Positions 1-8,696 of a DNA stretch of 17,474 nucleotides are shown piece after piece. Location: NCBI GenBank assembly GCA_031368095.1, contig JANLQX010000341.1:1-17474 (forward strand), in the 5' to 3' direction. The position numbers were made by a program, and so were the translations under genes. Source of the stretch: JANLQX01 sp031368095. Lineage in GTDB: Bacteria > Actinomycetota > Acidimicrobiia > Acidimicrobiales > JANYDT01. Under the pieces are notes generated by a model, which was given only the letters and a program-made list of their open reading frames with translations, was not told the DNA's origin and ran no database searches. The number at the start of each line of letters is the position of its first letter. The stretch's first letter is position 1.

Positions 1-3000
1 GCCGTGCCGAGCCTGGTCGCCCGCAGGGTGAACCGAACCTCGACCGGAGCCGTCGCCAACGCCGCGACGGTGATCGTGGACGGTCCATCGACAACGAGGG
101 GGGAATCGGCCGGAAGGACGATGGTGAGCGAGGCCGGTCCCGTGACGCCGGAGAGGTTCTGGAGGACGGCACCGGCTTCGAACGTGTCACCGAGAGCAAC
201 GAAACGTGGCAGTGCGGGACGGACCTGGAAGGGCGTCGAGATCCGCAGCGTCGAATCCGACGAACCGAATCGGTCAGCACCACTGGCCGCCACCGCGATC
301 AGGCGATAGGCGGTGAGCGACTGTGGCAACTTCAACGGAACGGAGGCGGTGCCATCGTCGCCGACGGCTACTGACGCCGACCATGCCGCGAGGATACGGA
401 AGTCGGACCGGACGCCGTTCGAGCTGGCGGCGTCCTCGCCGCCACCGCCGCCAGGCGCGGGTGCGTACGCAGGTGCTTCGTCGCCCTTCTTGTCCTCTTC
501 CAAAGACTTATTGTCGATCGAGGCGAGCCGCATTCGACTGTCGCTCGTGCTGATGTCCTGGGCCACTTCGCGATAAAAGTCGGACAGGAGATCGGGGGTC
601 GCGTAGTTGGTGAGTCGAAGCACCCCTTCGTCGACGGCCCACACGGTCACTTCACCGCGGGCGGGCTTCCCGTCGGCACCAACGACCTTGACCGTGGCCT
701 CGCCGGTTGCGCCGGGGAGATATTCCTTTTGATTGGCGGAGACGGAGACGCGAAGCGCCTTCGCCACCGGGGGCACCGAGAGATTGACGCTCCCGGTCAG
801 CACGGCGGGCGCCCCCGGATCACCATTTGCTCGATCGACCTTGGCGGTCCGGCCCTTCGTCAGCACCACGGACGCGTACACGTTCGGGGTGAAATCGGCG
901 GCGATCGGAACTTCGACCACCGTCGCTGACGAACTCACGTCAAAACGACGCGACTCGATGACGCCATTGCGCTCCAACGTGAGGAGACCGGTCGCGTTTC
1001 GGAACGGAGACTTCACTAGGATTTGGGCCACATCACCGGCGGCGTAGGAGTCCTTGTCCGACACCAGTTGCACCGTCCGATCGTCGGTCACCTCCCACGA
1101 CACCTCACCGGAGCCCACGACGTAGTCAACGAGCCCGGCCTCGATCCCGTTGTTACGGGCATCAGAAGCGGTCACCCGGATCTCGTAGGTTCCCGGCTTC
1201 GTCGGAGTGAAGGAAACCGACGCCGCTTTGTCGGTTGCGGTAACGACGGGCGCGGTGGTCACCACTTCTGACCGCCAGTTCCCCTCCGTGACCCGCTGGC
1301 CATCGGTGGTTACCCGAGTCACGTTCTTCCAGTCCCACCGAAGCAGGGTGGCCGTGACCGCACGACCGGCGACGAGCCGTCCTGAACGATCGGCGGCCAC
1401 GATTTCCGCGGTGAAGGCCGAGTTGACCTTCGGGAATGTTCCCGTTCGGCGCACGCCGAGGGAGAACTCCCCGGGCAGCACGAGGGTGGCGGCGCGGGCG
1501 GCAAACGCCTGACGGCTGACATCGGAGACTTCCGCCTCGAAGTTGACGTTGAGGGCACGATGCCGGCGAGGCTCCGCGGCAAGGGTTCCCGCGGCGTTGA
1601 CCACGCCTCCCTCATCCGTGCGCTCGGCCAACGTGGCACCGGTCAATTCGCTCGGCGGTTCACCCTCGCAGGGAAGCGATGCGTCGTAGAAACAGACGTA
1701 GTCCCAGGAAAATGTTGCCGGTTCGAGACCTTTGACGGTGACCGGTGGCGTGAAATACGAGTTCGAGATATTCACGTTCCACGACACCGACCCATCGGCG
1801 ACCGGCGCCCCGAACAGGTACTTCGCGGTGGCGGTCGCCGACAGGGAATCACCCCGAATGACGTCGTCCTTGGCCTTCATATCGACAACAAAATCGGGGC
1901 GACGAAACGAGGTCACCAAGAACGATGCATAGGCACCCGGCACGCCGATGGAGTAGCTCCCCTGCGATCCGCCGGAGGGAACGGTGAACACGGTGTCGAA
2001 CGAACCGGAGGACGAGACCGTGACGTTACGGCGCAACACCCGAACACCACGTGGGTCGTCAACGGTCAGGGGCAACTCGGTGACCGACTTGGGTGGGGCT
2101 CCGAGTTTCTCCAGCTCGCGGACTCGGACCACACCCTTGAGATGCACTTTTTCGCCAAGGCGATAGACGCCGCGGTCGGCGAACACGCTCGACGTGAGCG
2201 ACGAACCCTTCGGGAGCTTGGCGGCGAGGGCAAGCCGCTCGGCACGCTCCGCCTTCTCGCCCACCGTGGCCGAGGTTTCGTCGAACTCGTAGGAGTAATC
2301 ATCACCCCAGGTCCGCCAGCGGGTCTGGGCGTAGGCCACATCGGCGACTCCGTCGACTTTGGCTTCCACCACGGCGACCACATCGCACGAACTGCATCCA
2401 AGGTCGGGAACCGGATCTCCCAAGGCGACCCCATCAGCATCCGTGGTGCCTTTCCAGTATGACGACGCACCGTCGGCGTACAGCAGAACCGTGGCGCCCT
2501 TGATGGCTTTCCCTGTGCCGATCGACGTGACGGCCACAAGGACGTTGCTCCGTGAGGCTTTGAGGGTGACGCCAAGGTCGGTCCGCTGCACGATTGCCGA
2601 TTGCCAACCCATCACCCCACCGACACCGCGCTCGCTGCGAGTTCCTATGCGCACATATGGTGATCCGCTGGCGTTGTAGCGCGACCCCGGCACGATGGCA
2701 CCGGGACGAACGGCCACGACAAACACGCCGCGCTCGTCGCCACGCCCGCTACTGCCACTGCTGGATTTTTCGCCCGTCGCCGACGAAGCAATCGGAATTG
2801 ACTGAAATCCAGTCGAATCAACGGCACGATTCACCGCAACCGTGGTGAAACCCTTCTCCGAGAGACGGAACGGCTTGGCTTTCGGTGCACCGCTGAATGA
2901 CCGGACCGTGGCCACCAGGCGATCACTCGTAATTCGACGAGAGACGATGTCGATCGAGGTCACATTACGAACCTTGGCCCTCAGTGCTTTCGTCGAGGGT

Positions 3001-4328
3001 TCGACGACCAATTCACCGCTGACCACACGGGTCAGGTTGGACCGCGGGCCGAACGAAACGACGCGCACCGAGTCGTAGCCAAGCGTTCCGCCATCGTCCG
3101 TCGGGAGATCAGCATCAACCGTGATCTCGTACCGCGATTGCGGTGCGAATTTGGCCCACTGCAGCGACAGCACATCCTCCGGAAGGATCTCCGTGGACTC
3201 GTCCGCCTGAAAGGATGATTCGGCCCCGGTCGCCACGTTCTTGACCGAGATGTGCGACGCCAGGAGTGCGCCGTCGACCGTCGCCCCGATGACCACAATG
3301 CCCTGGCCATTGTCGGGATCGCAGCCGGTACGACAGCCGCGAGTCACGACCAGACCGCTGCGGGGCGTCGGGGCGGCACGGACCGCTTTGGCGCGGAGCG
3401 CGAGCGGCCCCTCGGAACCGAAGATGCCATCACCGAAGCGCAGAGAAGCCCGGGCGTCGTTCGGCATACGACCGCCGAGACGAAGCACCGTGCACATCGG
3501 CGAGTCGGCAACCTTCGGGTCGCACACCACGTCCTCCACGAACGAGACCGGAGCCACCAAGGGCGAACGAGTGGCCATGCCAGCCAACCGAGCTTCGAGC
3601 GCGTCGGCGCCCGGGGTGTTTCGCGCTCGCATCGCGACAAGATCGTCAGCCGTGGGCGTATAGCGCGGCACGGATACGGTCACCGGCTCGTACGTTGCCG
3701 TGGTCGCGGCGGCCAAGGACTCACCCTTCACGTTCTGCGTGCAACGAACTCGGACCAGTGACGATGACGAGTCGACCGCCGAGACACCATCAGGATAGGG
3801 GCCGGCGTCGATGGCGCACGAGGGCCGCACCGTTTCGAATCGGGTCACAACGGGGGTTCCCAAAACGGAGCCGTCGAGCGCTGAGATCCCTGCCAGGGTC
3901 ACGGTGAACGCGGTCGCCAAAGGCACGGTCTTGGACGGTTCAAACACCAAAGTCCGCGTGGAGGCCCACCGGAACGCTCCGGCAATCGGCGGCACCATCG
4001 TCACAAAGGGCGTGGGATCGAGTTGCTCCTCGACGCTGGAAAGAGCCCCAACCGGACGATCGAAGAGCCAGCGAAGAACTACCGCATCGTTCTCCTTCAA
4101 CCGGCCTTTCGGAGAGTTCAGAACGACCCGAAGCATTTTGTCGGCGGCGACGGCCCGAAGGCTGTCGTAGGAACCCTTCGCCGAGGTCGTGGCAGTAGCC
4201 GCAGTCGCACCATTGGGACTCACCGAACTCACTGCGAACGATGCCGTCAGCATGGCAACCGCCAAACCACCCAGCCGGATCCGTGTTCGTGATGGCAGCG
4301 TCTTCTTCGGGTTGGCAAGGCTGGTCAT
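1..4328 (-). CDS. Alpha-2-macroglobulin family protein, exported (C-terminus beyond window)
   Basis: One frame stays open for 1442 codons from ATG at 4328 (GAGGA about 8 nt upstream) to the window edge; I translated it without meeting a stop. Residues 1–45 look like a Sec signal peptide (basic start, hydrophobic ~19–35, Ala-rich cleavage region) with no lipobox Cys, so the product is probably secreted or surface-associated. Family landmarks come in the expected order: DRGVYRLGE (718–726, MG domain), YLFGAPV (837–843), a VKSPFRNATG block (~1105), VDEGVL (1232–1237) and LPRFVALGD (1373–1381), the last two in the alpha-2-macroglobulin core. Bacterial members are thought to trap attacking proteases, often through a CxEQ thioester, and often act with the peptidoglycan synthase PbpC. 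The thioester region would lie beyond base 1, so its presence cannot be judged. All ten visible Cys occur in close pairs. Family assignment is firm; the function is inferred. Confidence 0.93.
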   Translation of the reverse strand, partial: MTSLANPKKTLPSRTRIRLGGLAVAMLTASFAVSSVSPNGATAATATTSAKGSYDSLRAVAADKMLRVVLNSPKGRLKENDAVVLRWLFDRPVGALSSVEEQLDPTPFVTMVPPIAGAFRWASTRTLVFEPSKTVPLATAFTVTLAGISALDGSVLGTPVVTRFETVRPSCAIDAGPYPDGVSAVDSSSSLVRVRCTQNVKGESLAAATTATYEPVTVSVPRYTPTADDLVAMRARNTPGADALEARLAGMATRSPLVAPVSFVEDVVCDPKVADSPMCTVLRLGGRMPNDARASLRFGDGIFGSEGPLALRAKAVRAAPTPRSGLVVTRGCRTGCDPDNGQGIVVIGATVDGALLASHISVKNVATGAESSFQADESTEILPEDVLSLQWAKFAPQSRYEITVDADLPTDDGGTLGYDSVRVVSFGPRSNLTRVVSGELVVEPSTKALRAKVRNVTSIDIVSRRITSDRLVATVRSFSGAPKAKPFRLSEKGFTTVAVNRAVDSTGFQSIPIASSATGEKSSSGSSGRGDERGVFVVAVRPGAIVPGSRYNASGSPYVRIGTRSERGVGGVMGWQSAIVQRTDLGVTLKASRSNVLVAVTSIGTGKAIKGATVLLYADGASSYWKGTTDADGVALGDPVPDLGCSSCDVVAVVEAKVDGVADVAYAQTRWRTWGDDYSYEFDETSATVGEKAERAERLALAAKLPKGSSLTSSVFADRGVYRLGEKVHLKGVVRVRELEKLGAPPKSVTELPLTVDDPRGVRVLRRNVTVSSSGSFDTVFTVPSGGSQGSYSIGVPGAYASFLVTSFRRPDFVVDMKAKDDVIRGDSLSATATAKYLFGAPVADGSVSWNVNISNSYFTPPVTVKGLEPATFSWDYVCFYDASLPCEGEPPSELTGATLAERTDEGGVVNAAGTLAAEPRRHRALNVNFEAEVSDVSRQAFAARAATLVLPGEFSLGVRRTGTFPKVNSAFTAEIVAADRSGRLVAGRAVTATLLRWDWKNVTRVTTDGQRVTEGNWRSEVVTTAPVVTATDKAASVSFTPTKPGTYEIRVTASDARNNGIEAGLVDYVVGSGEVSWEVTDDRTVQLVSDKDSYAAGDVAQILVKSPFRNATGLLTLERNGVIESRRFDVSSSATVVEVPIAADFTPNVYASVVLTKGRTAKVDRANGDPGAPAVLTGSVNLSVPPVAKALRVSVSANQKEYLPGATGEATVKVVGADGKPARGEVTVWAVDEGVLRLTNYATPDLLSDFYREVAQDISTSDSRMRLASIDNKSLEEDKKGDEAPAYAPAPGGGGGEDAASSNGVRSDFRILAAWSASVAVGDDGTASVPLKLPQSLTAYRLIAVAASGADRFGSSDSTLRISTPFQVRPALPRFVALGDTFEAGAVLQNLSGVTGPASLTIVLPADSPLVVDGPSTITVAALATAPVEVRFTLRATRLGT

Positions 4329-4502
4329 CGTCTTGTCCTCTGGTGGCAGTCGCAGCATTCGTTGAGTTTTAGCCGCGGGAATGCCAGTTCCGACGCTCTC
4401 CGGCGAGCATCTAGTTCCCGCCTCGCAAAAAACATCGGGAGCAACGGCGGACATCGACAAAGTTTTCGCCGACTTCGCTCAGGTTCCGGGGTGCATCCGT
4501 CG
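4329..4502. promoter_or_regulatory. Divergent intergenic region between the macroglobulin gene and the GGDEF–EAL gene
   Basis: This 174-bp stretch must hold the promoters of both divergent genes. On the minus strand a TAAAAC box (4371–4366) could be a −10 for the macroglobulin gene, giving a leader of about 30 nt with a GAGGA ribosome site; I see no convincing −35 at 17 bp. AGTTCC occurs twice on the plus strand (4386–4391 and 4413–4418). The GGDEF–EAL reading frame also stays open back to a TTG at 4362, so part of this stretch could be coding if that start were used. Confidence 0.35.
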
Positions 4503-6866
4503 ATGATCACGCCCGTGCCCCGTCGAATGAGCGAACGCGTCAGTCGGTCCAGGTTGTTCGCGCGCCTCGGCACCCGACGCAGCCTCACCATGAGCCTCGG
4601 CGCGGCGTTGGCGATCGGCGGCATCGTCAATGGGGTCGTTCTGGAAATGCCGGCCGCCGCCCGTGACCTCGACAAGGTGCTCGCCGCCGAGGTCGAAACC
4701 GCCAGTCAGCAGCTCGACGCATTCACCGGCGGTGCCGCCATCGCCCTTCGGGCCACGGCGCGCCAACCTGACCTGGGAGCGGCTGTCCGCGCCAGCCATG
4801 CCTCGTCGGCGAGCTGGGCCGCCACCCAGACCCGGGTTCGCGACAGCCTCGCCTACATGCAAGGCGTCGCTCCCCTCCGCCTGCAGACCGCCACGCTGTA
4901 CGACTTGGAGGGTCGGACCGTTCTGACGACGGACGGCGCCAGCAGACAGCGTATGGCGCCAGCACCAAACCCCCTCCCCAAGTATCTGACCGATGCCCGC
5001 TGGGGTTCCCCCGGATTCATTACGATCTCCAAACCCCGCCGATCCAGCAGTGGCGAATGGGTCCTGGCCGTCGCCACGCCTGTCACCGAGCCGGACGGGC
5101 GCAAGGTCGGCATTCTGGAAGCGGAGGTCGGGATCGAAGGTCTTCGACGAAGCTTCGGTGGACGGATCTACCCGACCCTCCTGATTAACGAAGCGCGGGC
5201 TTCCGTCGACGTCGACAGTCGGTCGCACCTGGCCCTCGTCAGCACTGCCGGACCGTCGAACGTGGGTCCCGACGCCGCCCCCGGCACCTTCGCCCACGCC
5301 TTCGCCTCGGCCGGAATTGCCGGCGCCAAGACCATCGACGGACGGCGCTCGTCGTGGCGTCGCCTGTCGATTGAAGGCAACGAGAACCGCTGGATCCTGG
5401 CGGTCAACGACGTGAAGTCCGAGCGGCCCATCGATGGCCTCGGACCGTCGACGTTCGGGCCCCTAGTCACCGGCCTGGCGTTGTTGCTGATCGCCGCCCT
5501 CGGCGCGCGGAGCGAACGTGATCGGCTCGAGCAAGCCATGACCGACGAGCTCACCGGCCTTCCCAGCCGACGACTCCTCAAGGACCGTCTGGAGCAGGCG
5601 GTCCTCAACGCCAAACGGGAGGGACCCCAAGCCGAGGTCGGGCTTCTTGTTCTCGACCTCGACCGATTCAAAGAGGTCAACGACACACTCGGCCACTCGC
5701 TCGGCGACCGGCTCCTGGCCGAGGTGGCCAATCGGCTGCGGGCCACCCTCCGAGAGAACGACACGGTTGCCCGTCTCGGCGGCGACGAGTTTGCGGTTCT
5801 TGTTTCCCACGACGATCCGAGCGGCGACATCCAGGTTGCCGAGAAGGTCTTGCGGGCCTTTGCCCAGCCGGTCGCGCTCGACGGACTGCTCCTCACGGTC
5901 GGCGCCAGCATTGGTATTGCCCGCTTTCCGGCCGACGGTGATGATCCCGAACGGTTGCTTCGCTGTGCTGACGTGGCGATGTATCACTCGAAGCGCAACC
6001 GACTTCCATGGGTCCGCTACGCCGTCGAAAGCGACCCGAGCGACCCGGCTCGACTGGAACTGCTCTCCGACCTCCGGGCGGCGATTGGGACCTCGCAGCT
6101 CGAACTTCACTACCAGCCGAAGGTAAACCTGGCCACCGACGAAGTGATGGGCGTAGAAGCCCTCTTGCGCTGGACCCATCCGGTCAAGGGCCCGATTCCT
6201 CCAGACACGTTCATCAGCATTGCCGAGCAAACCGGCGTGATGGCCCCACTCACCGACGACGTGTTGCGCAAAGCAGCCCACCAGCTCCGCGAGTGGATGC
6301 GCGACGGGCGCGAGTTGTCGGTGGCCGTCAACGTATCGGCCGCCAACCTGACCGAAGGCGAATTCGTGGAACGTGTGCGACGGATTGTCGCCGAAGAAGA
6401 CGTGCCCGCCGAATTCATCGTGTTGGAGCTCACCGAGAGCGCCGTGATGAGCGACCACCGTCGTGGCCTTGAGGTCCTCAACGAACTTTCGAGCATCGGC
6501 TTCCGACTCTCGATCGACGACTTCGGCACCGGCTACTCGTCGCTGTCCTATCTGCAGCGTCTACCGGTCGACGAGCTGAAGATCGACCGCTCCTTCGTGA
6601 AGACCCTCATGGACGATCAGGTCAACCGATCCATCGTCCGCTCAACGGTCGATCTCGGTCACAATCTGGGCCTCTCCGTCGTCGCCGAAGGCGTGGAGGA
6701 CGAGGCCACCCTTCGGGCGCTCGCCGAACTCGGGTGCGACGTGGCCCAGGGCTACTTCCTGTCCCGCCCCCTCCCGGCGCCTGCCCTGGTGGCATGGCTC
6801 GACGCCCGCCGGAGCGTGACGACCGCCATTCTGGGCGAGGACTCGGCCACCCTGCACCTGCCCTGA
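4503..6866 (+). CDS. Membrane-bound diguanylate cyclase/phosphodiesterase (Cache-like sensor–GGDEF–EAL)
   Basis: A 787-residue bifunctional cyclic-di-GMP enzyme at the cytoplasmic membrane. A transmembrane helix (~28–47) is followed by about 270 extracytoplasmic residues that resemble a Cache/PAS-type sensor (LYDLEG, then ARWGSPGF and ATPV patterns), a second helix (~321–338), the cyclase domain (~345–505) and the phosphodiesterase domain (~525–775). GGDEF is exact (426–430), and an RxxD inhibitory site lies five residues before it (417–420), so product feedback is expected. EAL is present (552–554, as EALLRW), followed by NVS, ELTES, DDFGTGYSS, KIDRSFV, AEGVED and QGYFLSRP, so phosphodiesterase activity also looks intact. 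ATG 4503 is chosen because residues upstream of it look non-conserved; GTG 4491 or TTG 4362 are alternatives. It is divergent from the macroglobulin gene and convergent with aroK. The ligand is unknown. Confidence 0.93.
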   Translation: MITPVPRRMSERVSRSRLFARLGTRRSLTMSLGAALAIGGIVNGVVLEMPAAARDLDKVLAAEVETASQQLDAFTGGAAIALRATARQPDLGAAVRASHASSASWAATQTRVRDSLAYMQGVAPLRLQTATLYDLEGRTVLTTDGASRQRMAPAPNPLPKYLTDARWGSPGFITISKPRRSSSGEWVLAVATPVTEPDGRKVGILEAEVGIEGLRRSFGGRIYPTLLINEARASVDVDSRSHLALVSTAGPSNVGPDAAPGTFAHAFASAGIAGAKTIDGRRSSWRRLSIEGNENRWILAVNDVKSERPIDGLGPSTFGPLVTGLALLLIAALGARSERDRLEQAMTDELTGLPSRRLLKDRLEQAVLNAKREGPQAEVGLLVLDLDRFKEVNDTLGHSLGDRLLAEVANRLRATLRENDTVARLGGDEFAVLVSHDDPSGDIQVAEKVLRAFAQPVALDGLLLTVGASIGIARFPADGDDPERLLRCADVAMYHSKRNRLPWVRYAVESDPSDPARLELLSDLRAAIGTSQLELHYQPKVNLATDEVMGVEALLRWTHPVKGPIPPDTFISIAEQTGVMAPLTDDVLRKAAHQLREWMRDGRELSVAVNVSAANLTEGEFVERVRRIVAEEDVPAEFIVLELTESAVMSDHRRGLEVLNELSSIGFRLSIDDFGTGYSSLSYLQRLPVDELKIDRSFVKTLMDDQVNRSIVRSTVDLGHNLGLSVVAEGVEDEATLRALAELGCDVAQGYFLSRPLPAPALVAWLDARRSVTTAILGEDSATLHLP

Positions 6867-6874
6867 ATCACGTC

Positions 6875-6890
6875 AGCGGCGCTCGCCGCA
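6875..6890. terminator. Possible short GC hairpin between convergent genes
   Basis: In the 35-bp gap between the convergent GGDEF–EAL and aroK stops, GCGGC (6876–6880) pairs with GCCGC (6885–6889) around a 4-nt loop. There is no T-tract on either strand, so this is at best a weak or factor-dependent terminator. Confidence 0.25.
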
Positions 6891-6901
6891 GGCCGCCGCG
6901 T

Positions 6902-7456
6902 TCAGCGCCGCACGGTGGCCATCAAGCGAACGACCTCGGCGACCACGGACCTTGTCGGCCGATCGTCCACATCGACGATGAGCGTGGCCACCTCGGTATA
7001 GATCGGCCCTCTGACCTCAATCAGGCGGGTCAGAACGCCGACGGGGTCGCCGGCCAGAATCGGACGCCCGGAACCCGACCCCACCCGCAGCGTGAGGGTG
7101 GCCAAGCTCGCCCGCAACCAGACGACGTCGGCCCATGATCGCAGCAGGGCGCGATTGTGTTCAGCCAGCACCGCGCCCCCGCCGAGTGAAATCACCACGG
7201 GTGATTCCCGCCGCAGACAGTCGGACAGAATTTCGCTTTCCTTGGCTCGAAACCACGCCTCGCCATGGGTGGAAAAGATCTCGGCCACGGACAGACCAAC
7301 GGCGCTGACAATTTCAGCGTCGGTGTCGATCATCGGACGGCCGAGACGGCGGGCGAGGGCGTGCCCCACCGTTGTCTTGCCTGAGCCCATCATGCCGACG
7401 AGGCCCAGATGACGGGTCAGCGACACCGCCGGACGACGTCGGTTTGACGAACGCAC
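6902..7456 (-). CDS. aroK: Shikimate kinase
   Basis: Phosphorylates shikimate at the 3-hydroxyl with ATP in the common aromatic amino-acid pathway; cytoplasmic. The 184-residue product has the usual family length. Visible motifs are the P-loop GMMGSGKT (21–28), DTD (44–46) for Mg and shikimate contacts, FR (69–70), GGG (92–94), the lid-region RPIL (131–134) and RGPIY (149–153). It starts at GTG 7456, with AGAGG about 7 nt upstream, and lies 26 bp downstream of the aroC stop, so the two are very likely cotranscribed. In many actinobacteria aroB follows aroK; here a convergent GGDEF–EAL gene occupies that position instead. Confidence 0.96.
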   Translation of the reverse strand: MRSSNRRRPAVSLTRHLGLVGMMGSGKTTVGHALARRLGRPMIDTDAEIVSAVGLSVAEIFSTHGEAWFRAKESEILSDCLRRESPVVISLGGGAVLAEHNRALLRSWADVVWLRASLATLTLRVGSGSGRPILAGDPVGVLTRLIEVRGPIYTEVATLIVDVDDRPTRSVVAEVVRLMATVRR

Positions 7457-7482
7457 GAAACGCCTCTGCTCGTCGGAGCGAC

Positions 7483-8646
7483 TCAGCCGGCCTGGACGAG
7501 CGATTCGACGTAGGCGCGGTGGTTACGGACGAACTCGTCGACGGTGTCACCACCGAATTTTCGCTGGGCCTCATTGGCCAACACGAGCGACACCATGGTT
7601 TCGGCGACCACGCCGAGCGCCGGCACCGCCGTCACGTCAGTGCGCTCCTTGAAGCTCACCGTGGCCTCCTTCGTCGCCGTGTCCACCGTGGCGAGCGTGG
7701 GCCGGTTCAGGGTAGCCAACGGCTTCATCGCGGCGCGGGCCACGAGCAGCTCGCCAGTGGTCATGCCACCTTCCGTTCCACCGGCCAACGTGGATTCGCG
7801 GCGATAGGCGGAGGCGGCGGCGTCCCACACGATTGGATCGTGGGCCGCGCTCCCCCGTCGACCGGCAACTTCGAACCCGTCACCGATCTCCACGCCCTTC
7901 ACGGCCTGGATCGACGCCAGTGCCTGCGACAACAACCCGTCGATTTTTCGATCCCAGTGCACGTGGCTGCCAAGCCCAATCGGCACGTTGTAGGCCAGAA
8001 CTTCGATAATCCCGCCGAGCGAGTCGCCGTCTTTGGCGCACGCCTTGATCTCGGCGATCATCGCTTCCTCGGCTTGCGGATCAAAGCATCGGACGGGCGA
8101 TTCGTCGACGACCCGGAGGTCGGCCGGGAGAGGCCGGACGCCGGCCTTCGATCGGGCCTGGCCCATCTGGATCACGTGGGAGATCACCTCGACGCCGATG
8201 GTTGCCAGGAGCGTCTTGGCCAGCGTTCCGGCGGCGCACCGGGCCGCCGTCTCCCGCGCACTGGCTCGCTCCAGCACGTTACGGGCATCGTCGAACCCGT
8301 ACTTCTGCATGCCCGTGAGATCGGCATGGCCGGGACGCGGTTGGGTGAGCGGTTTGGTCGTTGCCCCCGGAGCGGCGCTCATCTCTTCGGCCCACTTCGG
8401 CCATTCGGTGTTGCCGATCATGATGCTCACGGGTGAGCCGAGGGTGTAGCCGTGACGGACCCCGCCTAGCAGGGTTATCTCGTCTCGCTCGAATCGCATA
8501 CGTGGACCGCGGCCGTAGCCAAGACGGCGGCGGCCGAGCTCATCGGCGATCTGATCGGCGGTTATAGCCAGTCCCGCGGGCAATCCCTCGACGATGACGG
8601 TGAGGGCTTGGCCGTGGGACTCACCGGCGGTCAAGTATCTGAGCAC
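7483..8646 (-). CDS. aroC: Chorismate synthase
   Basis: Converts 5-enolpyruvylshikimate-3-phosphate to chorismate using reduced FMN, the last common step to aromatic amino acids, folate and quinones. The 387-residue product is full length. It opens with MLRYLTAGESHG including the conserved His11, followed by RRRLGYGRGPRM (39–50), GYTLGSPV (66–73), RPGHADL (104–110) and ERASARETAAR (126–136), with an RRGSAAHD block later that matches the FMN/substrate site. The start is GTG 8646, fixed by family alignment although no good ribosome site precedes it. aroK follows 26 bp downstream and the prepilin peptidase ends 40 bp upstream. The gene belongs to the broken aro cluster of this window (aroE lies at 12373–13221). 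Confidence 0.97.
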   Translation of the reverse strand: MLRYLTAGESHGQALTVIVEGLPAGLAITADQIADELGRRRLGYGRGPRMRFERDEITLLGGVRHGYTLGSPVSIMIGNTEWPKWAEEMSAAPGATTKPLTQPRPGHADLTGMQKYGFDDARNVLERASARETAARCAAGTLAKTLLATIGVEVISHVIQMGQARSKAGVRPLPADLRVVDESPVRCFDPQAEEAMIAEIKACAKDGDSLGGIIEVLAYNVPIGLGSHVHWDRKIDGLLSQALASIQAVKGVEIGDGFEVAGRRGSAAHDPIVWDAAASAYRRESTLAGGTEGGMTTGELLVARAAMKPLATLNRPTLATVDTATKEATVSFKERTDVTAVPALGVVAETMVSLVLANEAQRKFGGDTVDEFVRNHRAYVESLVQAG

Positions 8647-8668
8647 CGAGTCAGTCTACGAGCGGGGC

Positions 8669-8696
8669 GGCTCGCTATCCGGCTCGCTATCCGGCT
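8669..8696. repeat. 12-bp tandem duplication at the prepilin peptidase stop codon
   Basis: GGCTCGCTATCC occurs twice head to tail (8669–8680 and 8681–8692), followed by a partial GGCT (8693–8696). On the minus strand the unit carries TAG in the peptidase frame, so the gene has a stop at 8689–8687 and a second in-frame stop 12 bp later. Replication slippage is the simplest origin. Confidence 0.85.

Noticed and set aside
1560..2462. A 300-codon open frame on the plus strand inside the macroglobulin gene.
   Set aside because: The minus-strand frame over the same bases translates to clear macroglobulin blocks; the plus frame has no recognisable domain and is a GC-driven shadow.
4386..4420. A GGAAC-type extracytoplasmic sigma factor promoter on the minus strand before the macroglobulin gene.
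   Set aside because: GGAAC is followed by CGTC or TAAAAC at non-standard spacings; not convincing without transcription start data.
5463..6458. A 331-codon minus-strand open frame across the GGDEF and EAL domains.
   Set aside because: It lies opposite highly conserved catalytic motifs and has no family features.
7372..8436. A 354-codon plus-strand open frame opposite aroK and aroC.
   Set aside because: It is the shadow of aroC; its His/Arg/Gly-rich composition is typical of antisense reading of GC-rich genes.
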